The position numbers were made by a program, and so were the translations under genes. Below, one piece after another: positions 1 through 7,584 of a stretch of 15,373 nucleotides of DNA. Under the pieces are notes generated by a model. The model worked only from the letters and a program-made list of their open reading frames with translations. It did no database searches and had not been told where the DNA came from. The stretch covers positions 1-15,373 of the forward strand of contig DATFMH010000127.1 in assembly GCA_035267045.1 (NCBI GenBank), read 5' to 3'. The DNA comes from DATFMH01 sp035267045 (GTDB taxonomy: Bacteria; Bacteroidota; Rhodothermia; Balneolales; DATFMH01). Position 1 is the stretch's first letter; each line of letters starts with the position of its first letter.

Positions 1-123
1 TCCCATCAGATGAAGGATCACTTATTCATTCAACCGGATATTCAATACATTTTCAATGCCGGAGGGGTAAATCAGGGTAATGCCATAGCAATATTTCTCC
101 GGTGTAACTTGTCATTACATTAA
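1..123 (+). CDS. C-terminal end of an OprB-type carbohydrate porin (partial)
   Basis: Frame 1 is open from the left edge to a TAA at 121-123 and gives 40 residues with no start inside the window. The segment contains FIQPDIQYIFNAGGV followed by AIAIFLRCNLSLH. This matches the end of OprB-family outer-membrane porins (PF04966), which typically finish with a 'LQPDIQYIxNPGG' strand-turn and a last strand of the type 'GLRLNLSF'. Such porins admit sugars through the outer membrane. The usual terminal aromatic residue is missing here and the chain ends in His. The gene converges on the beta-barrel gene at 253-1065. The family assignment rests on the last 40 residues only and needs the upstream sequence. 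Confidence 0.65.
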   Translation, partial: SHQMKDHLFIQPDIQYIFNAGGVNQGNAIAIFLRCNLSLH

Positions 124-213
124 CATAAATAATAACAATAGCTAATAAGTCCATATAATAAGGGCTGACAACCGACTGTTTTTATACTGTAACACCTTAT
201 TACTCTGCTAATT

Positions 214-266
214 GAGGACAGAGGTCTGTCGTCTGTCCTCTGTCGTCAAAATTCATAAATCATAAA
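214..266. repeat. Heptamer repeats forming a hairpin between convergent genes
   Basis: GTCTGTC at 224-230 and 231-237 is followed by CTCTGTC at 238-244. Just before them the same unit runs on the opposite strand (GAGGACA GAGG from 214). The two orientations pair: GAGGACAGA (214-222) with TCTGTCCTC (232-240), a 9-bp stem with a 9-nt loop. A second heptamer, TCATAAA x2 (253-266), follows and covers the last codons and stop of the leftward gene. There is no U-tract, so this is not a classical terminator, although its position between convergent genes would suit one. Confidence 0.7.
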
Positions 267-1065
267 ACACGGAAACCAATTCCTGGGAATTGAAATCTCT
301 GGAATTTGATAATGGTTCACGAATACCGACGCCGACCAAAATCGGTGAGTTTTTAACACTCATTTTAACTCCTTCGGTGAGATACCAACTCGATTGACCG
401 TTGTCAGGTCCATTTAAATTCGATATGCGTTGTGCTTCGAATATTCCCTGTAAGGATTGAGAAACATGATAGAGGGTAGCAAATTGTAAATTAAATTCAT
501 TGGTACACGAACACAAAGATTGATGTATGTGAGTCGGGATATCAAATGTAGCAAAACCAGTCCATTCCCATTTCCGATACATATACCCGATATTAAAATA
601 AGGGCTTATACCCAGCATATGACTGCTGCCAATATTTTTTGCATCGCTGCCTGTCGGTAATTCTATGCTGGATCCGTAACCGAGTAACAGATGATGATCA
701 GCAAACGTATAATTTGCGAATTTGAGCGATAGTTCGATATTATCGGTATGTGAGACTGACGAAATACCCGGGCGATTTAAAATCGCATAAGGCAAACTTG
801 CTGAAATGCTGAAGGCGGGTGTTAACGCATATTCAAATTCAAAATTAATATCACTTTCAGATGCCTTATTACCCAGATTACTGAATGAATAATCCAAACG
901 TCCGTGAGAATCAGGTGAAATAGACTCTTCATTCAGAGGATGAGAAAAATGAAGATCATAACGGTGAGCATCCGTTATATTCGGAATATATTGAGCGAAT
1001 ACCAGTGAAGATGAACAAAAGAAGGTGATGAGTGAACATAGGCTAAGACTAATAAATTTCTTCAT
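253..1065 (-). CDS. Outer-membrane beta-barrel protein (PF13557-like)
   Basis: The product has 270 residues. It starts with a typical signal peptide (MKKFISLSLCSLITFFCSSS, cleavage likely after VFAQ). Amphipathic, aromatic-rich strands follow throughout. The stretch ELPTGSD...GISPYFNIGYMYRKWEWTGFATFDIPT resembles the 'MetA-pathway of phenol degradation' transporter-like barrels (PF13557). That family has no firmly known substrate, so none is assigned. The ATG at 1065 is preferred over an in-frame GTG at 1080 because GGGAG lies 8 nt before it and the signal peptide begins exactly there. A Cys-Ser-Cys occurs in one strand or loop, which is unusual for a barrel. The gene is monocistronic, with a candidate promoter at 1154-1186, and is divergent from the lactonase gene. 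Confidence 0.7.
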   Translation of the reverse strand: MKKFISLSLCSLITFFCSSSLVFAQYIPNITDAHRYDLHFSHPLNEESISPDSHGRLDYSFSNLGNKASESDINFEFEYALTPAFSISASLPYAILNRPGISSVSHTDNIELSLKFANYTFADHHLLLGYGSSIELPTGSDAKNIGSSHMLGISPYFNIGYMYRKWEWTGFATFDIPTHIHQSLCSCTNEFNLQFATLYHVSQSLQGIFEAQRISNLNGPDNGQSSWYLTEGVKMSVKNSPILVGVGIREPLSNSRDFNSQELVSVFYDL

Positions 1066-1153
1066 ATTAAATGCTCCCACAGGTAGTTAGTTAAATAAAC
1101 CGATAGTGTTACGAAGTAACCTATCCATTATTATAGAAAATATCATGGATTGC

Positions 1154-1186
1154 CAAAATTAAGGGGGATGATAAGAGATTCACCAA
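1154..1186 (-). promoter_or_regulatory. Bacteroidota-type promoter for the beta-barrel gene
   Basis: On the minus strand TTG (1186-1184) is followed after 22 nt by TAATTTTG (1161-1154). This fits the Bacteroidota consensus TTG-N17-23-TAnnTTTG. It would give a leader of about 80 nt before the ATG at 1065. Motif match only. Confidence 0.45.
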
Positions 1187-1292
1187 TCGGATAAACCCGG
1201 AGATTGGCAGACTTTACTTCTACATAGTTTTTAGTACTTTAAGAATCGGTTTTTAATAACATGAAACAATTTAAAGAACGAGTAATAACCAT

Positions 1293-2468
1293 ATGGTATC
1301 TGATTTAACTCGTGGACAATTCCTGAAATTATTTGGAATAGGGGCACTATCGACACTTACACATAACAAAAGTTTGGCACAGGCAATGAAGAATACAGAT
1401 ACGAATATCCCATTTTATGTTGGCACGTATACTGATGGAGCCAGCAAGGGTATCTATTTATGTAATTTTAATAAAAGCACGGGCAAAATCACTCAAAAAG
1501 ATGTGACAGAAGATATTATCAATCCTTCTTTTCTAACTTTCGGCCGGTACAAACATTTCCTTTATGCTGTCAGCGAGACCGATAAATTTGAAGGTAAAGA
1601 TGGTGGGTCTGTTGATGCCTATCGAGTCCATGAGGATACAGGCGAATTGGAACACCTGAATACACAACCCTCGTTTGGAGCCGCTCCCTGCTTCATCTCT
1701 GTGGATCACACCAACCGGTTTCTTATGGTAGCCAATTATAACGGTGGTAATGTGACGGTCTATCCCATAAAAAATGACGGCAGCCTGGGGGAAAGATCTG
1801 AGTTTATTCAGTATCACGGTAAAAGTGTTAATCCCAAAAGACAAAATGAGCCTCATGCCCACTGTATCCTGCCCAGTCCGGATAACCGTTTTGTGATGTC
1901 GGCAGATTTAGGTACGGATAAAGTCAGAATATTTCATTTTGACGACAAAAAAGGGACGCTCCTGCCGGCAAAACAACCCTTTGCAAAAGTAAAACCCGGT
2001 TCGGGCCCCCGACACATACGTTTTCATCCGAATGCAAAATGGGTATATGTATTGAGTGAGATGGCTTCAACTATTACGGTTTTCGATTACAATTCTGAAA
2101 CAGGCAGTTTTTCGGAGAAGCAGACAATATCCATGCTTCCTGATAATTTTTCCGGCAAGAGCACGGCTGCTGAATTGCATATCACTTCAGATGGTACATT
2201 CCTGTATGCTTCAAACAGGGGAGATGATAGTATTGTCGTTTACACCATTGATCCTGATTTAGGGAAATTAACATTTATTCAACGGCAGCTGAGCGGAGGT
2301 AAAATCCCCCGGCATTTTATTTTGGACCCATCTGAAGAATACGTACTCGTGGCCAATAAGGAATCGAATAATATTGTTGTTTTTGAAAGAAATAGTAACA
2401 CAGGAAAAATAAGCCCTGCAGGTAAAACAGCTGAGATTCCGGCACCCGTTTGTATTCAATTTGTGTAA
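1293..2468 (+). CDS. Secreted beta-propeller lactonase (6-phosphogluconolactonase-like, PF10282)
   Basis: The product has 391 residues. After an N-terminal export signal (about residues 1-30, ending SLAQA) come repeated propeller blades beginning FYVGTYTDGASKGIYL. Conserved elements of the lactonase family follow: EPHAHCILPSPDNRFVMSADLGTD, GSGPRHIRFHPNAKWVYVLSE, ITSDGTFLYASNRGDDSIVV and GGKIPRHFILDPSEEYVLVANKESN. Cytosolic YbhE/Pgl hydrolyses 6-phosphogluconolactone in the pentose phosphate pathway. A secreted homologue like this one more likely acts on another sugar lactone in the periplasm, so the substrate is unknown. The signal resembles a Tat signal but reads TRGQFLKLFG, with Gly in place of the second Arg. 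No good Shine-Dalgarno precedes the ATG. The gene converges on ybbR with a 221-bp gap. Confidence 0.85.
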   Translation: MVSDLTRGQFLKLFGIGALSTLTHNKSLAQAMKNTDTNIPFYVGTYTDGASKGIYLCNFNKSTGKITQKDVTEDIINPSFLTFGRYKHFLYAVSETDKFEGKDGGSVDAYRVHEDTGELEHLNTQPSFGAAPCFISVDHTNRFLMVANYNGGNVTVYPIKNDGSLGERSEFIQYHGKSVNPKRQNEPHAHCILPSPDNRFVMSADLGTDKVRIFHFDDKKGTLLPAKQPFAKVKPGSGPRHIRFHPNAKWVYVLSEMASTITVFDYNSETGSFSEKQTISMLPDNFSGKSTAAELHITSDGTFLYASNRGDDSIVVYTIDPDLGKLTFIQRQLSGGKIPRHFILDPSEEYVLVANKESNNIVVFERNSNTGKISPAGKTAEIPAPVCIQFV

Positions 2469-2608
2469 CCTGTATTGCCTGTAAGTAAGATTTTCGGAAA
2501 TGCATGATACAAGGAAGGCACAAAGTAATTAACTTTGAATCATCCCGAACCCTGCCGCAGACCGGTATGGTAGAATTAAACACTTCCGGACCATTCATAT
2601 ATCTTACC

Positions 2609-2636
2609 CGGAGAGTTCCTGAATTGTCCGTTTTTT
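2609..2636 (+). terminator. Weak candidate terminator after the lactonase gene
   Basis: CGGA (2609-2612) pairs with TCCG (2627-2630), with an imperfect inner AGTT/AATT extension, followed directly by T6 (2631-2636). The site lies 140 nt after the stop codon and the stem is short and interrupted, so the call is tentative. The rest of 2469-2689 shows nothing recognisable. Confidence 0.3.
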
Positions 2637-2689
2637 AATCCAGGTAATCTTTAGAAGTAGCTGAAATAAACCAAATCCCGGTTGCAAAA

Positions 2690-3712
2690 TTAATTGCCGT
2701 TTGCTGAGAGCACATTGAAATAGGCCACTTTACGCGGCTGATAGGATCGAAGCTTGATGTGCAGGCTATCCGGCACTCTCGATATATAAGGCGCCACAAA
2801 CCCAGTCGTATCATTTAATATATCCTGGTAAGGCACATAAGCTGTAAAAGGCGGAATATCCCTTGATTTTGTGTATTCATTTAAAGGTATATCATATTTA
2901 ACCGTTATCGACGAAGGATTGTAGGTAACCTGCCGCCCCACGGGGATATTTTTTGTTTCTATCGGAATTTTTGCCTCCCCTTCGGTGAATTCACGTATTT
3001 GTGCCTGATAACGTACCTTACTAAAATTAATATTCAGAATATTAATCGGTTGTTCGAGGTTGACGATGCGATCGATATTGTCATCCGCATCTTTAATAAT
3101 CTCCTTTTGTGTATCCCATTCGCCGACTTGTTTCACAATAGACTGTGCCCCGGTTATGGTTACGCTGTCCGGTGTCAATTTCGGCGAACCGATGAGATCA
3201 TACTGGGATTTGGTTTCCAGTTCAATATCCGATACAATCGGAACTTTTTTGGATACCTTCTTATCCATCCGTACCTGCAACATAGATGGCTGCACTTTTA
3301 AAACGGTAATACCCGGAAACGTATTCATCTGTTCCCTTACTAAATCATACAAATTCAGGCGTCCCTCAATCGGGGTAATATGTACCGGCGGCGGATTATG
3401 ATACATGTTTATCAACTTCCAGCCTTCCCCATTAAAATTAACCGTAACGTAGTCCGGTAATGGTGCTGTTAATGCACGACGAGCGGGTAATTGTCCGGCG
3501 ACTACCGGTATCTTAACCGAAAGATTGAATGTCCGTCCCAGGTTAACCAGCAGCCAGAGAATCAAGGCAATGATATAAGCAAAAACGAAGACCGTGATTT
3601 TCTCACGTCTCATGAGGCCCTGCCCTTCGTCATCGGGAGGTCCGCCGGTCAGACCATTCCAGAAACCCTTGATCTTACGTATCCATTTTTCCCAGAAACT
3701 TTTGTTATTCAA
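2690..3712 (-). CDS. YbbR/CdaR-like membrane-anchored protein
   Basis: The product has 340 residues: a Trp/Lys-rich cytoplasmic N-terminus (1-33), one membrane segment (about 38-60, ITVFVFAYIIALILWLLVNL), then an extracytoplasmic part with three YbbR-like repeats. The clearest reads VPIVSDIELETKSQYDLIGS followed by KLTPDSVTITG; others start near IPVVAGQLPAR and IPIETKNIPVGR. In Firmicutes the YbbR protein CdaR regulates the c-di-AMP synthase CdaA. No cdaA is present here, so that partnership is only possible. The start used is a TTG at 3712. An ATG at 3613 would remove the N-terminal tail but keep the membrane segment. I prefer TTG because codons 1-33 look coding. The gene lies 106 bp downstream of dciA in the same direction. 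Confidence 0.8.
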   Translation of the reverse strand: MNNKSFWEKWIRKIKGFWNGLTGGPPDDEGQGLMRREKITVFVFAYIIALILWLLVNLGRTFNLSVKIPVVAGQLPARRALTAPLPDYVTVNFNGEGWKLINMYHNPPPVHITPIEGRLNLYDLVREQMNTFPGITVLKVQPSMLQVRMDKKVSKKVPIVSDIELETKSQYDLIGSPKLTPDSVTITGAQSIVKQVGEWDTQKEIIKDADDNIDRIVNLEQPINILNINFSKVRYQAQIREFTEGEAKIPIETKNIPVGRQVTYNPSSITVKYDIPLNEYTKSRDIPPFTAYVPYQDILNDTTGFVAPYISRVPDSLHIKLRSYQPRKVAYFNVLSANGN

Positions 3713-3818
3713 TCTATTTCGATCTGTTTACAATAGTTATGTATTTATTTTACGAAACCTTACTAAATGCGAATATAGATTCGGCCATCTCTAAAGTCAA
3801 TGTATGGCAAAATGATAT

Positions 3819-4118
3819 CTACGAACGCACAATAATTTCTTTAATGATATCTTCCTGAACAGATTTATTTAATTTTTGAGCAATAGCATACCTTTGCATA
3901 TGAAGCTCTTGTCGCCAAATAGGATTTTTGACCTTGACAACCAGTTTATCTCCTTCAAAATGAAGATTTTCACTCTGTTTGGCAATAGCATCTCCCACCA
4001 CATCAGGCCACTGTGATAATATCATCCCTTTTTTCAACCGTTTCCGATAAGGGAAATCTTTGACATAATCCTTTATAAGAGAACTCAAAGGTTTGGGTTG
4101 TCGGCTGTAGTATGACAT
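3819..4118 (-). CDS. dciA: DciA-type replicative helicase loader (DUF721)
   Basis: The product has 99 residues from the ATG at 4118. Upstream in-frame codons back to 4187 fall in repeat sequence and are unlikely to be translated. The core LKKGMILSQWPDVVGDAIAK followed by GDKLVVKVKNPIWRQELHM matches DUF721/DciA, a small KH-like protein. DciA loads the DnaB helicase at oriC in bacteria that lack DnaC or DnaI. The start is preceded by an A-rich run rather than a Shine-Dalgarno. Placement after recF is common in Bacteroidota and relatives. The 113-bp gap from recF is filled with repeats and a hairpin. Confidence 0.85.
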   Translation of the reverse strand: MSYYSRQPKPLSSLIKDYVKDFPYRKRLKKGMILSQWPDVVGDAIAKQSENLHFEGDKLVVKVKNPIWRQELHMQRYAIAQKLNKSVQEDIIKEIIVRS

Positions 4119-4139
4119 TTTTTTAAAGCATTGTGTAAG

Positions 4140-4172
4140 GCGCAAAGCGCAAAGTAAGTTAGTGTTTAGTGC
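4140..4172. repeat. Two adjacent heptamer duplications between recF and dciA
   Basis: GCGCAAA occurs twice in tandem (4140-4153). Five bases later TTAGTGT (4159-4165) and TTAGTGC (4166-4172) form a second duplication with a different unit. Both have period 7. Confidence 0.7.
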
Positions 4173-4182
4173 TAAAACATAT

Positions 4183-4201
4183 CGCAAGTTTCTAACTTGT
4201 G
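4183..4201. other. Short hairpin in the recF-dciA spacer
   Basis: CGCAAGTT (4183-4190) pairs with AACTTGTG (4194-4201) around a TCT loop: 8 bp including one G-T wobble. There is no U-tract, so it could be an mRNA processing or stability element or simply a palindromic repeat. Confidence 0.5.
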
Positions 4202-4231
4202 ATACCCATTCTGTATTCTATAACATTATAC

Positions 4232-5362
4232 TCATTTTTGCCGGATAATTTCACCTTTGTCCAGTTGTAAATGTTTATTAGCCTCATCATTAAAATCAAT
4301 ATGTTCGGCAAAAGACAACGGATTGGCCGAAGTAATAAATGTTTGTCCCTCATGTTCAGCCAGCATCGCCAATAGTACTTCCGTTTTATGCGGATCCAAA
4401 TCACCGAAAACATCATCGAGCAGCAAAATTGGCAAATCATCCAGATGTTCCGAAAAAAAGAACAACTGTGCCAGTTTCAGTGAAATAGCGAACAGGCGAT
4501 GTTGTCCCTGTGATCCAAATTTACGCAATTCGAAATCGTCCAGGTAGAAGATGATATCATCGCGGTGCGGGCCTACAGTGGTATATTCCACATCCCGTTC
4601 CTTGCCGTATGCCTTACTGATGGCCTGCCGGTATTGTTCTTCGATCTCCTGCACATTTGTTGACTGCTCACAAAATGTTTTGTATTCGAAATGCGGCTCA
4701 TGTCTTATATTCGACATTTTCGAATAGGCATCCTGCAAAAAATACTGGTATTGGGTCAACACTTCCGTGCGTTTGGCAATGATACGCGAGCCCGTTTCCA
4801 CCAGTTGGATATTCCAGGGCTCCAAATAAGCCCGAAGAACTTCATCCGGCATCTTATACTCACTGAGTAACCTGTTCCTCTGTCGAATGATCTTCCGGTA
4901 GTCGATCAGATCTCGAAGATACGCTTTTGAAATCTGGCTGATGAGAGCATCCAGGAATGAGCGGCGTTCCGAGGGGCCTTCACTGGTCAGTTTCTTATCG
5001 GCCGGACTCAGAACCACTACCGGAACCATCCCGATAAGATCGGATAACCGGTCGAGAGGGCTGTCATTGACAAATATTTTCTTGCCCTCCCCTCTTGAAT
5101 ACGTACAACTTACTTTAAATCCTGATCGAATCTTTCCTTCAAAATGTCCGGATATTTTGAAGAAAGTATCGCCCTGATGTACAACATACATATCACTGTT
5201 GGAGACAAAACTCCGGCTCATACACAGGTAATGAATACCATCGATCAGATTGGTCTTGCCGGCTCCATTCGGGCCGGTAAGCACATTCAGATGCGAAGCC
5301 CAATCGACAGAAACGTCGATATGGTTACGAAAGTTATTAAGTTCAATATGGGTTATTCGCAT
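4232..5362 (-). CDS. recF: DNA replication and repair protein RecF
   Basis: The product has 376 residues from the ATG at 5362. The upstream in-frame codons to 5416 run through heptamer repeats and a terminator, and the family N-terminus begins at MRITHIELNNFRNH. It is an SMC-like ABC ATPase: Walker A GPNGAGKT at 30-37, signature GSQGQHRLFAISLKLAQ, Walker B LPILLLDDVFGDLD. RecF binds single-strand/double-strand junctions and, with RecO and RecR, loads RecA at gapped DNA. Length and motif order are normal for the family. In many bacteria recF sits in dnaA-dnaN-recF. Here it is about 5.8 kb from dnaA on the other strand and is followed by dciA and ybbR. Confidence 0.95.
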   Translation of the reverse strand: MRITHIELNNFRNHIDVSVDWASHLNVLTGPNGAGKTNLIDGIHYLCMSRSFVSNSDMYVVHQGDTFFKISGHFEGKIRSGFKVSCTYSRGEGKKIFVNDSPLDRLSDLIGMVPVVVLSPADKKLTSEGPSERRSFLDALISQISKAYLRDLIDYRKIIRQRNRLLSEYKMPDEVLRAYLEPWNIQLVETGSRIIAKRTEVLTQYQYFLQDAYSKMSNIRHEPHFEYKTFCEQSTNVQEIEEQYRQAISKAYGKERDVEYTTVGPHRDDIIFYLDDFELRKFGSQGQHRLFAISLKLAQLFFFSEHLDDLPILLLDDVFGDLDPHKTEVLLAMLAEHEGQTFITSANPLSFAEHIDFNDEANKHLQLDKGEIIRQK

Positions 5363-5363
5363 T

Positions 5364-5389
5364 ACAGTGAACAGTGAACAGTTAACAGT
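5364..5389. repeat. Heptamer array directly before the recF start codon
   Basis: ACAGTGA (5364-5370), ACAGTGA (5371-5377), ACAGTTA (5378-5384) and ACAGT (5385-5389) lie one base from the recF start codon. On the recF strand they read as TTCACTG-type units and fill the position where a ribosome binding site would be expected. Confidence 0.8.
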
Positions 5390-5402
5390 ATCAGGAAACA
5401 AT

Positions 5403-5431
5403 AAAAAAAGGCTCATGAGTACACATGAGCC
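5403..5431 (-). terminator. Intrinsic terminator after the RRM gene
   Basis: In the minus direction GGCTCATG (5431-5424) pairs with CATGAGCC (5417-5410), an 8-bp stem with a 6-nt loop, followed by seven T (5409-5403). It lies 34 bp after the RRM stop and only about 40 bp before the recF start. Confidence 0.85.
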
Positions 5432-5465
5432 ATTAAAATGAACATTTTATCGAAGCATACCAACA

Positions 5466-5720
5466 CTAATCATCGTTATTCTTTGGTTTTGCCTCATTAA
5501 CGATAATAGTGCGTTCAAGAAATATCGTATTGTTCAGATTATCAATAGCCGCTTGTGCCTGTTCGTCACTTGCCATCTCGACAAACCCAAACCCGCGGGA
5601 CCGTTTTGTCTTTCTATCTCTCACGATAAAGGCTTTTTCGACTTCACCAAAATTCTGGAATAGTTCTTTCAAATCATTACTGCTTGTTTTCCAAGCTAAG
5701 TTTCCTACATATATGTTCAT
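5466..5720 (-). CDS. RRM-domain RNA-binding protein
   Basis: The product has 84 residues and is a single RNA recognition motif. RNP2 is IYVGNL (residues 2-7) and RNP1 is RGFGFVEM (about 42-49), with the usual beta-alpha-beta-beta-alpha-beta spacing. A short acidic tail NNDD follows, with no glycine-rich extension. The ATG at 5720 is chosen over a TTG at 5729 because RNP2 begins immediately after it. Stand-alone bacterial RRM proteins of this size occur in cyanobacteria and Bacteroidota; the cyanobacterial ones are often cold-induced and are thought to act as RNA chaperones. The target here is unknown. The gene is monocistronic between the enolase terminator and its own terminator. Its 183-bp upstream region shows no clear promoter match. 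Confidence 0.9.
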   Translation of the reverse strand: MNIYVGNLAWKTSSNDLKELFQNFGEVEKAFIVRDRKTKRSRGFGFVEMASDEQAQAAIDNLNNTIFLERTIIVNEAKPKNNDD

Positions 5721-5903
5721 AATTGCCAAACTAAATCTAACATTTTCATGATTAATCTTATCCTAAGCATGTACATGATGTTGTGTACTAATGAAATCCG
5801 TACAAGCTTAAGATATTTTAAAATACAACTTTATTATAAAAAACAATACAGTGGTACCGGTGCTGTTAGTCAGTGAATAGAATTTTTAAAACCATTTCAT
5901 AAC

Positions 5904-5937
5904 AAAAAAAAGCCGTCATTTTCTGACGGCTTTTTTT
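5904..5937 (-). terminator. eno: Strong intrinsic terminator after enolase
   Basis: GCCGTCA (5912-5918) and TGACGGC (5924-5930) form a 7-bp GC-rich stem with a TTTTC loop, flanked by A8 on the left and T7 on the right. It lies 21 bp after the eno stop. The symmetric A and T tracts would let it stop transcription from either direction. Confidence 0.9.
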
Positions 5938-5958
5938 ACACGAATTAAGATCTGATTT

Positions 5959-7245
5959 TTACAAACCGAAAACATCCCGGCCGAGAAAGATAGAGTTCTC
6001 GCCAAGTTGTTCTTCAATACGAAGTAACTGGTTGTATTTGGAGATACGATCCGTACGGCTCATGGAGCCCGTTTTAATCTGTCCGGCATTGGTTGCTACG
6101 GCCAGGTCGGCAATCGTCGTATCTTCGGTTTCCCCCGAACGATGTGATATAACGGCTGTATACCCGTTTTTATGAGCCATCTCGATCGCGTCCAGAGTTT
6201 CTGTCAAAGTACCGATCTGATTTACTTTGATGAGAATGGAATTGGCGATACCCCGTTCGATACCTTCTGCCAGACGCTCGGTGTTAGTTACAAATAAATC
6301 ATCGCCGACCAACTGTACACTCTCGCTGAGCGAATCGGTCAGTGTTTTCCAGCCATCCCAGTCGTCTTCAGCCATTCCGTCTTCGAGTGAGATGATCGGA
6401 TATTTTTCGATCCACTTCGACCAATACTCAACTAATGCATCGGCATCCAGTTGTTCACCGGTACTCCATCGTAATTCATAAAGTTTCTTCTCAGTGTTAT
6501 AGAACTCGGAAGTAGCCGGATCCAGAGCAATCAAAATATCTTCTTCGGGAACATAACCGGCTTTCTCAATGGCTTTAAGGATGACTTCAATCGCTTCTTC
6601 ATTCGATTTCAGGTCAGGAGCAAAACCGCCCTCATCTCCGACAGCCGTATTGTATCCCTTATCTTTCAACACGCTCTTGAGATTATGAAACACTTCCGAT
6701 CCCATCTGGATGGCATCTGAAAATGTTTCGGCTCCAGCGGGCATGATCATGAATTCCTGGAAATCGACATTGTTATCGGCGTGAGAACCGCCGTTGATGA
6801 TATTCATCATCGGTACCGGGAGTACTTTTGAATTAACTCCGCCGACATAGCGCCACAAAGGCAGTTGTAAGTGATTAGCCGCTGCTTTGGCTACGGCAAG
6901 TGAAACACCAAGAATGGCATTGGCACCGAGACGGCCCTTGTTAGGTGTGCCATCCAGCTCGAGTAAATAATTATCTAATTCCACCTGATTAAGAACTTCC
7001 AGGCCAATTACCTCATCGGCTATTGTTCCATTAACATTTTCTACGGCCTTCAGAACACCTTTTCCTAAAAAATAATCTTTGTTCTTATCTCTTAATTCCA
7101 CGGCTTCATGTTCGCCTGTTGAAGCACCCGATGGCACTGCTGCACGCCCGAGCGTACCATCTTCTAAAATAACATCCACTTCAATCGTAGGGTTACCCCT
7201 GGAATCCAAAATCTGTCTTGCTACAATATCTTCAATAATAGCCAT
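5959..7245 (-). CDS. eno: Enolase (phosphopyruvate hydratase)
   Basis: The product has 428 residues, normal for bacterial enolase, and converts 2-phosphoglycerate to phosphoenolpyruvate in the cytosol. Diagnostic segments are present in order: ARQILDSRGNPTIEVDV at the start, PSGASTGEHEAVELRD (mobile loop), NGGSHADNNVDFQEFM with the catalytic-loop His, GDEGGFAP with the catalytic Glu, ALDPATSEF, LEDGMAEDDW and VGDDLFVTN supplying the Mg ligands, ILIKVNQIGT with the catalytic Lys, and SHRSGETEDT. No residue looks damaged. The ATG lacks a Shine-Dalgarno and is preceded by an A/T-rich leader. The gene is monocistronic with a strong terminator and is divergent from the HAD gene. Confidence 0.98.
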   Translation of the reverse strand: MAIIEDIVARQILDSRGNPTIEVDVILEDGTLGRAAVPSGASTGEHEAVELRDKNKDYFLGKGVLKAVENVNGTIADEVIGLEVLNQVELDNYLLELDGTPNKGRLGANAILGVSLAVAKAAANHLQLPLWRYVGGVNSKVLPVPMMNIINGGSHADNNVDFQEFMIMPAGAETFSDAIQMGSEVFHNLKSVLKDKGYNTAVGDEGGFAPDLKSNEEAIEVILKAIEKAGYVPEEDILIALDPATSEFYNTEKKLYELRWSTGEQLDADALVEYWSKWIEKYPIISLEDGMAEDDWDGWKTLTDSLSESVQLVGDDLFVTNTERLAEGIERGIANSILIKVNQIGTLTETLDAIEMAHKNGYTAVISHRSGETEDTTIADLAVATNAGQIKTGSMSRTDRISKYNQLLRIEEQLGENSIFLGRDVFGL

Positions 7246-7584
7246 AATATTTTCTGTAATTTTATTCTTAGTGATTTCGGTAACTCAGTTAAGGTACGGG
7301 TAATTTCATTATCTATAAAGGTTTTATTAAGATGTATAGTATCTTTTAACACTGATCTTATTATAAAAACGCTTCCAGTTTTTTGAAAAGTTATTTGGGA
7401 TAGTGGGTAAGTGAGTTATTAAAAAGAATACAGCATATAGAAGGCAGAAATCAGAATGGGTTATGGTATTAAAATCTATCGCCCAAAAACTAATTGATGT
7501 TATTTTTGTGTGAATTATTGGACATACATAACAAACTGAGATAACTTGTGTATACAGAGCGACGTTAATGAATCATTTGATAGC
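7246..7584. other. Divergent intergenic region between eno and the HAD gene
   Basis: This is an A+T-rich gene-free stretch. On the plus strand TATTTTTG (7501-7508) matches the -7 element TAnnTTTG and would suit the HAD gene, but no TTG lies 17-23 nt upstream. I found no matching promoter on the minus strand for eno. No hairpin or repeat array stands out. Confidence 0.4.

Noticed and set aside
2317..2598. Minus-strand open frame of 93 codons across the lactonase end
   Set aside because: Half of it is antisense to a conserved propeller blade; the rest has no ribosome binding site or motif.
4192..4440. Minus-strand open frame over the recF end
   Set aside because: It overlaps conserved RecF Walker B sequence in another frame.
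7390..7425. GTAAGTGAGTTATTA as another repeat array
   Set aside because: Only one recognisable unit similar to the octamer after dnaA; no tandem copy.
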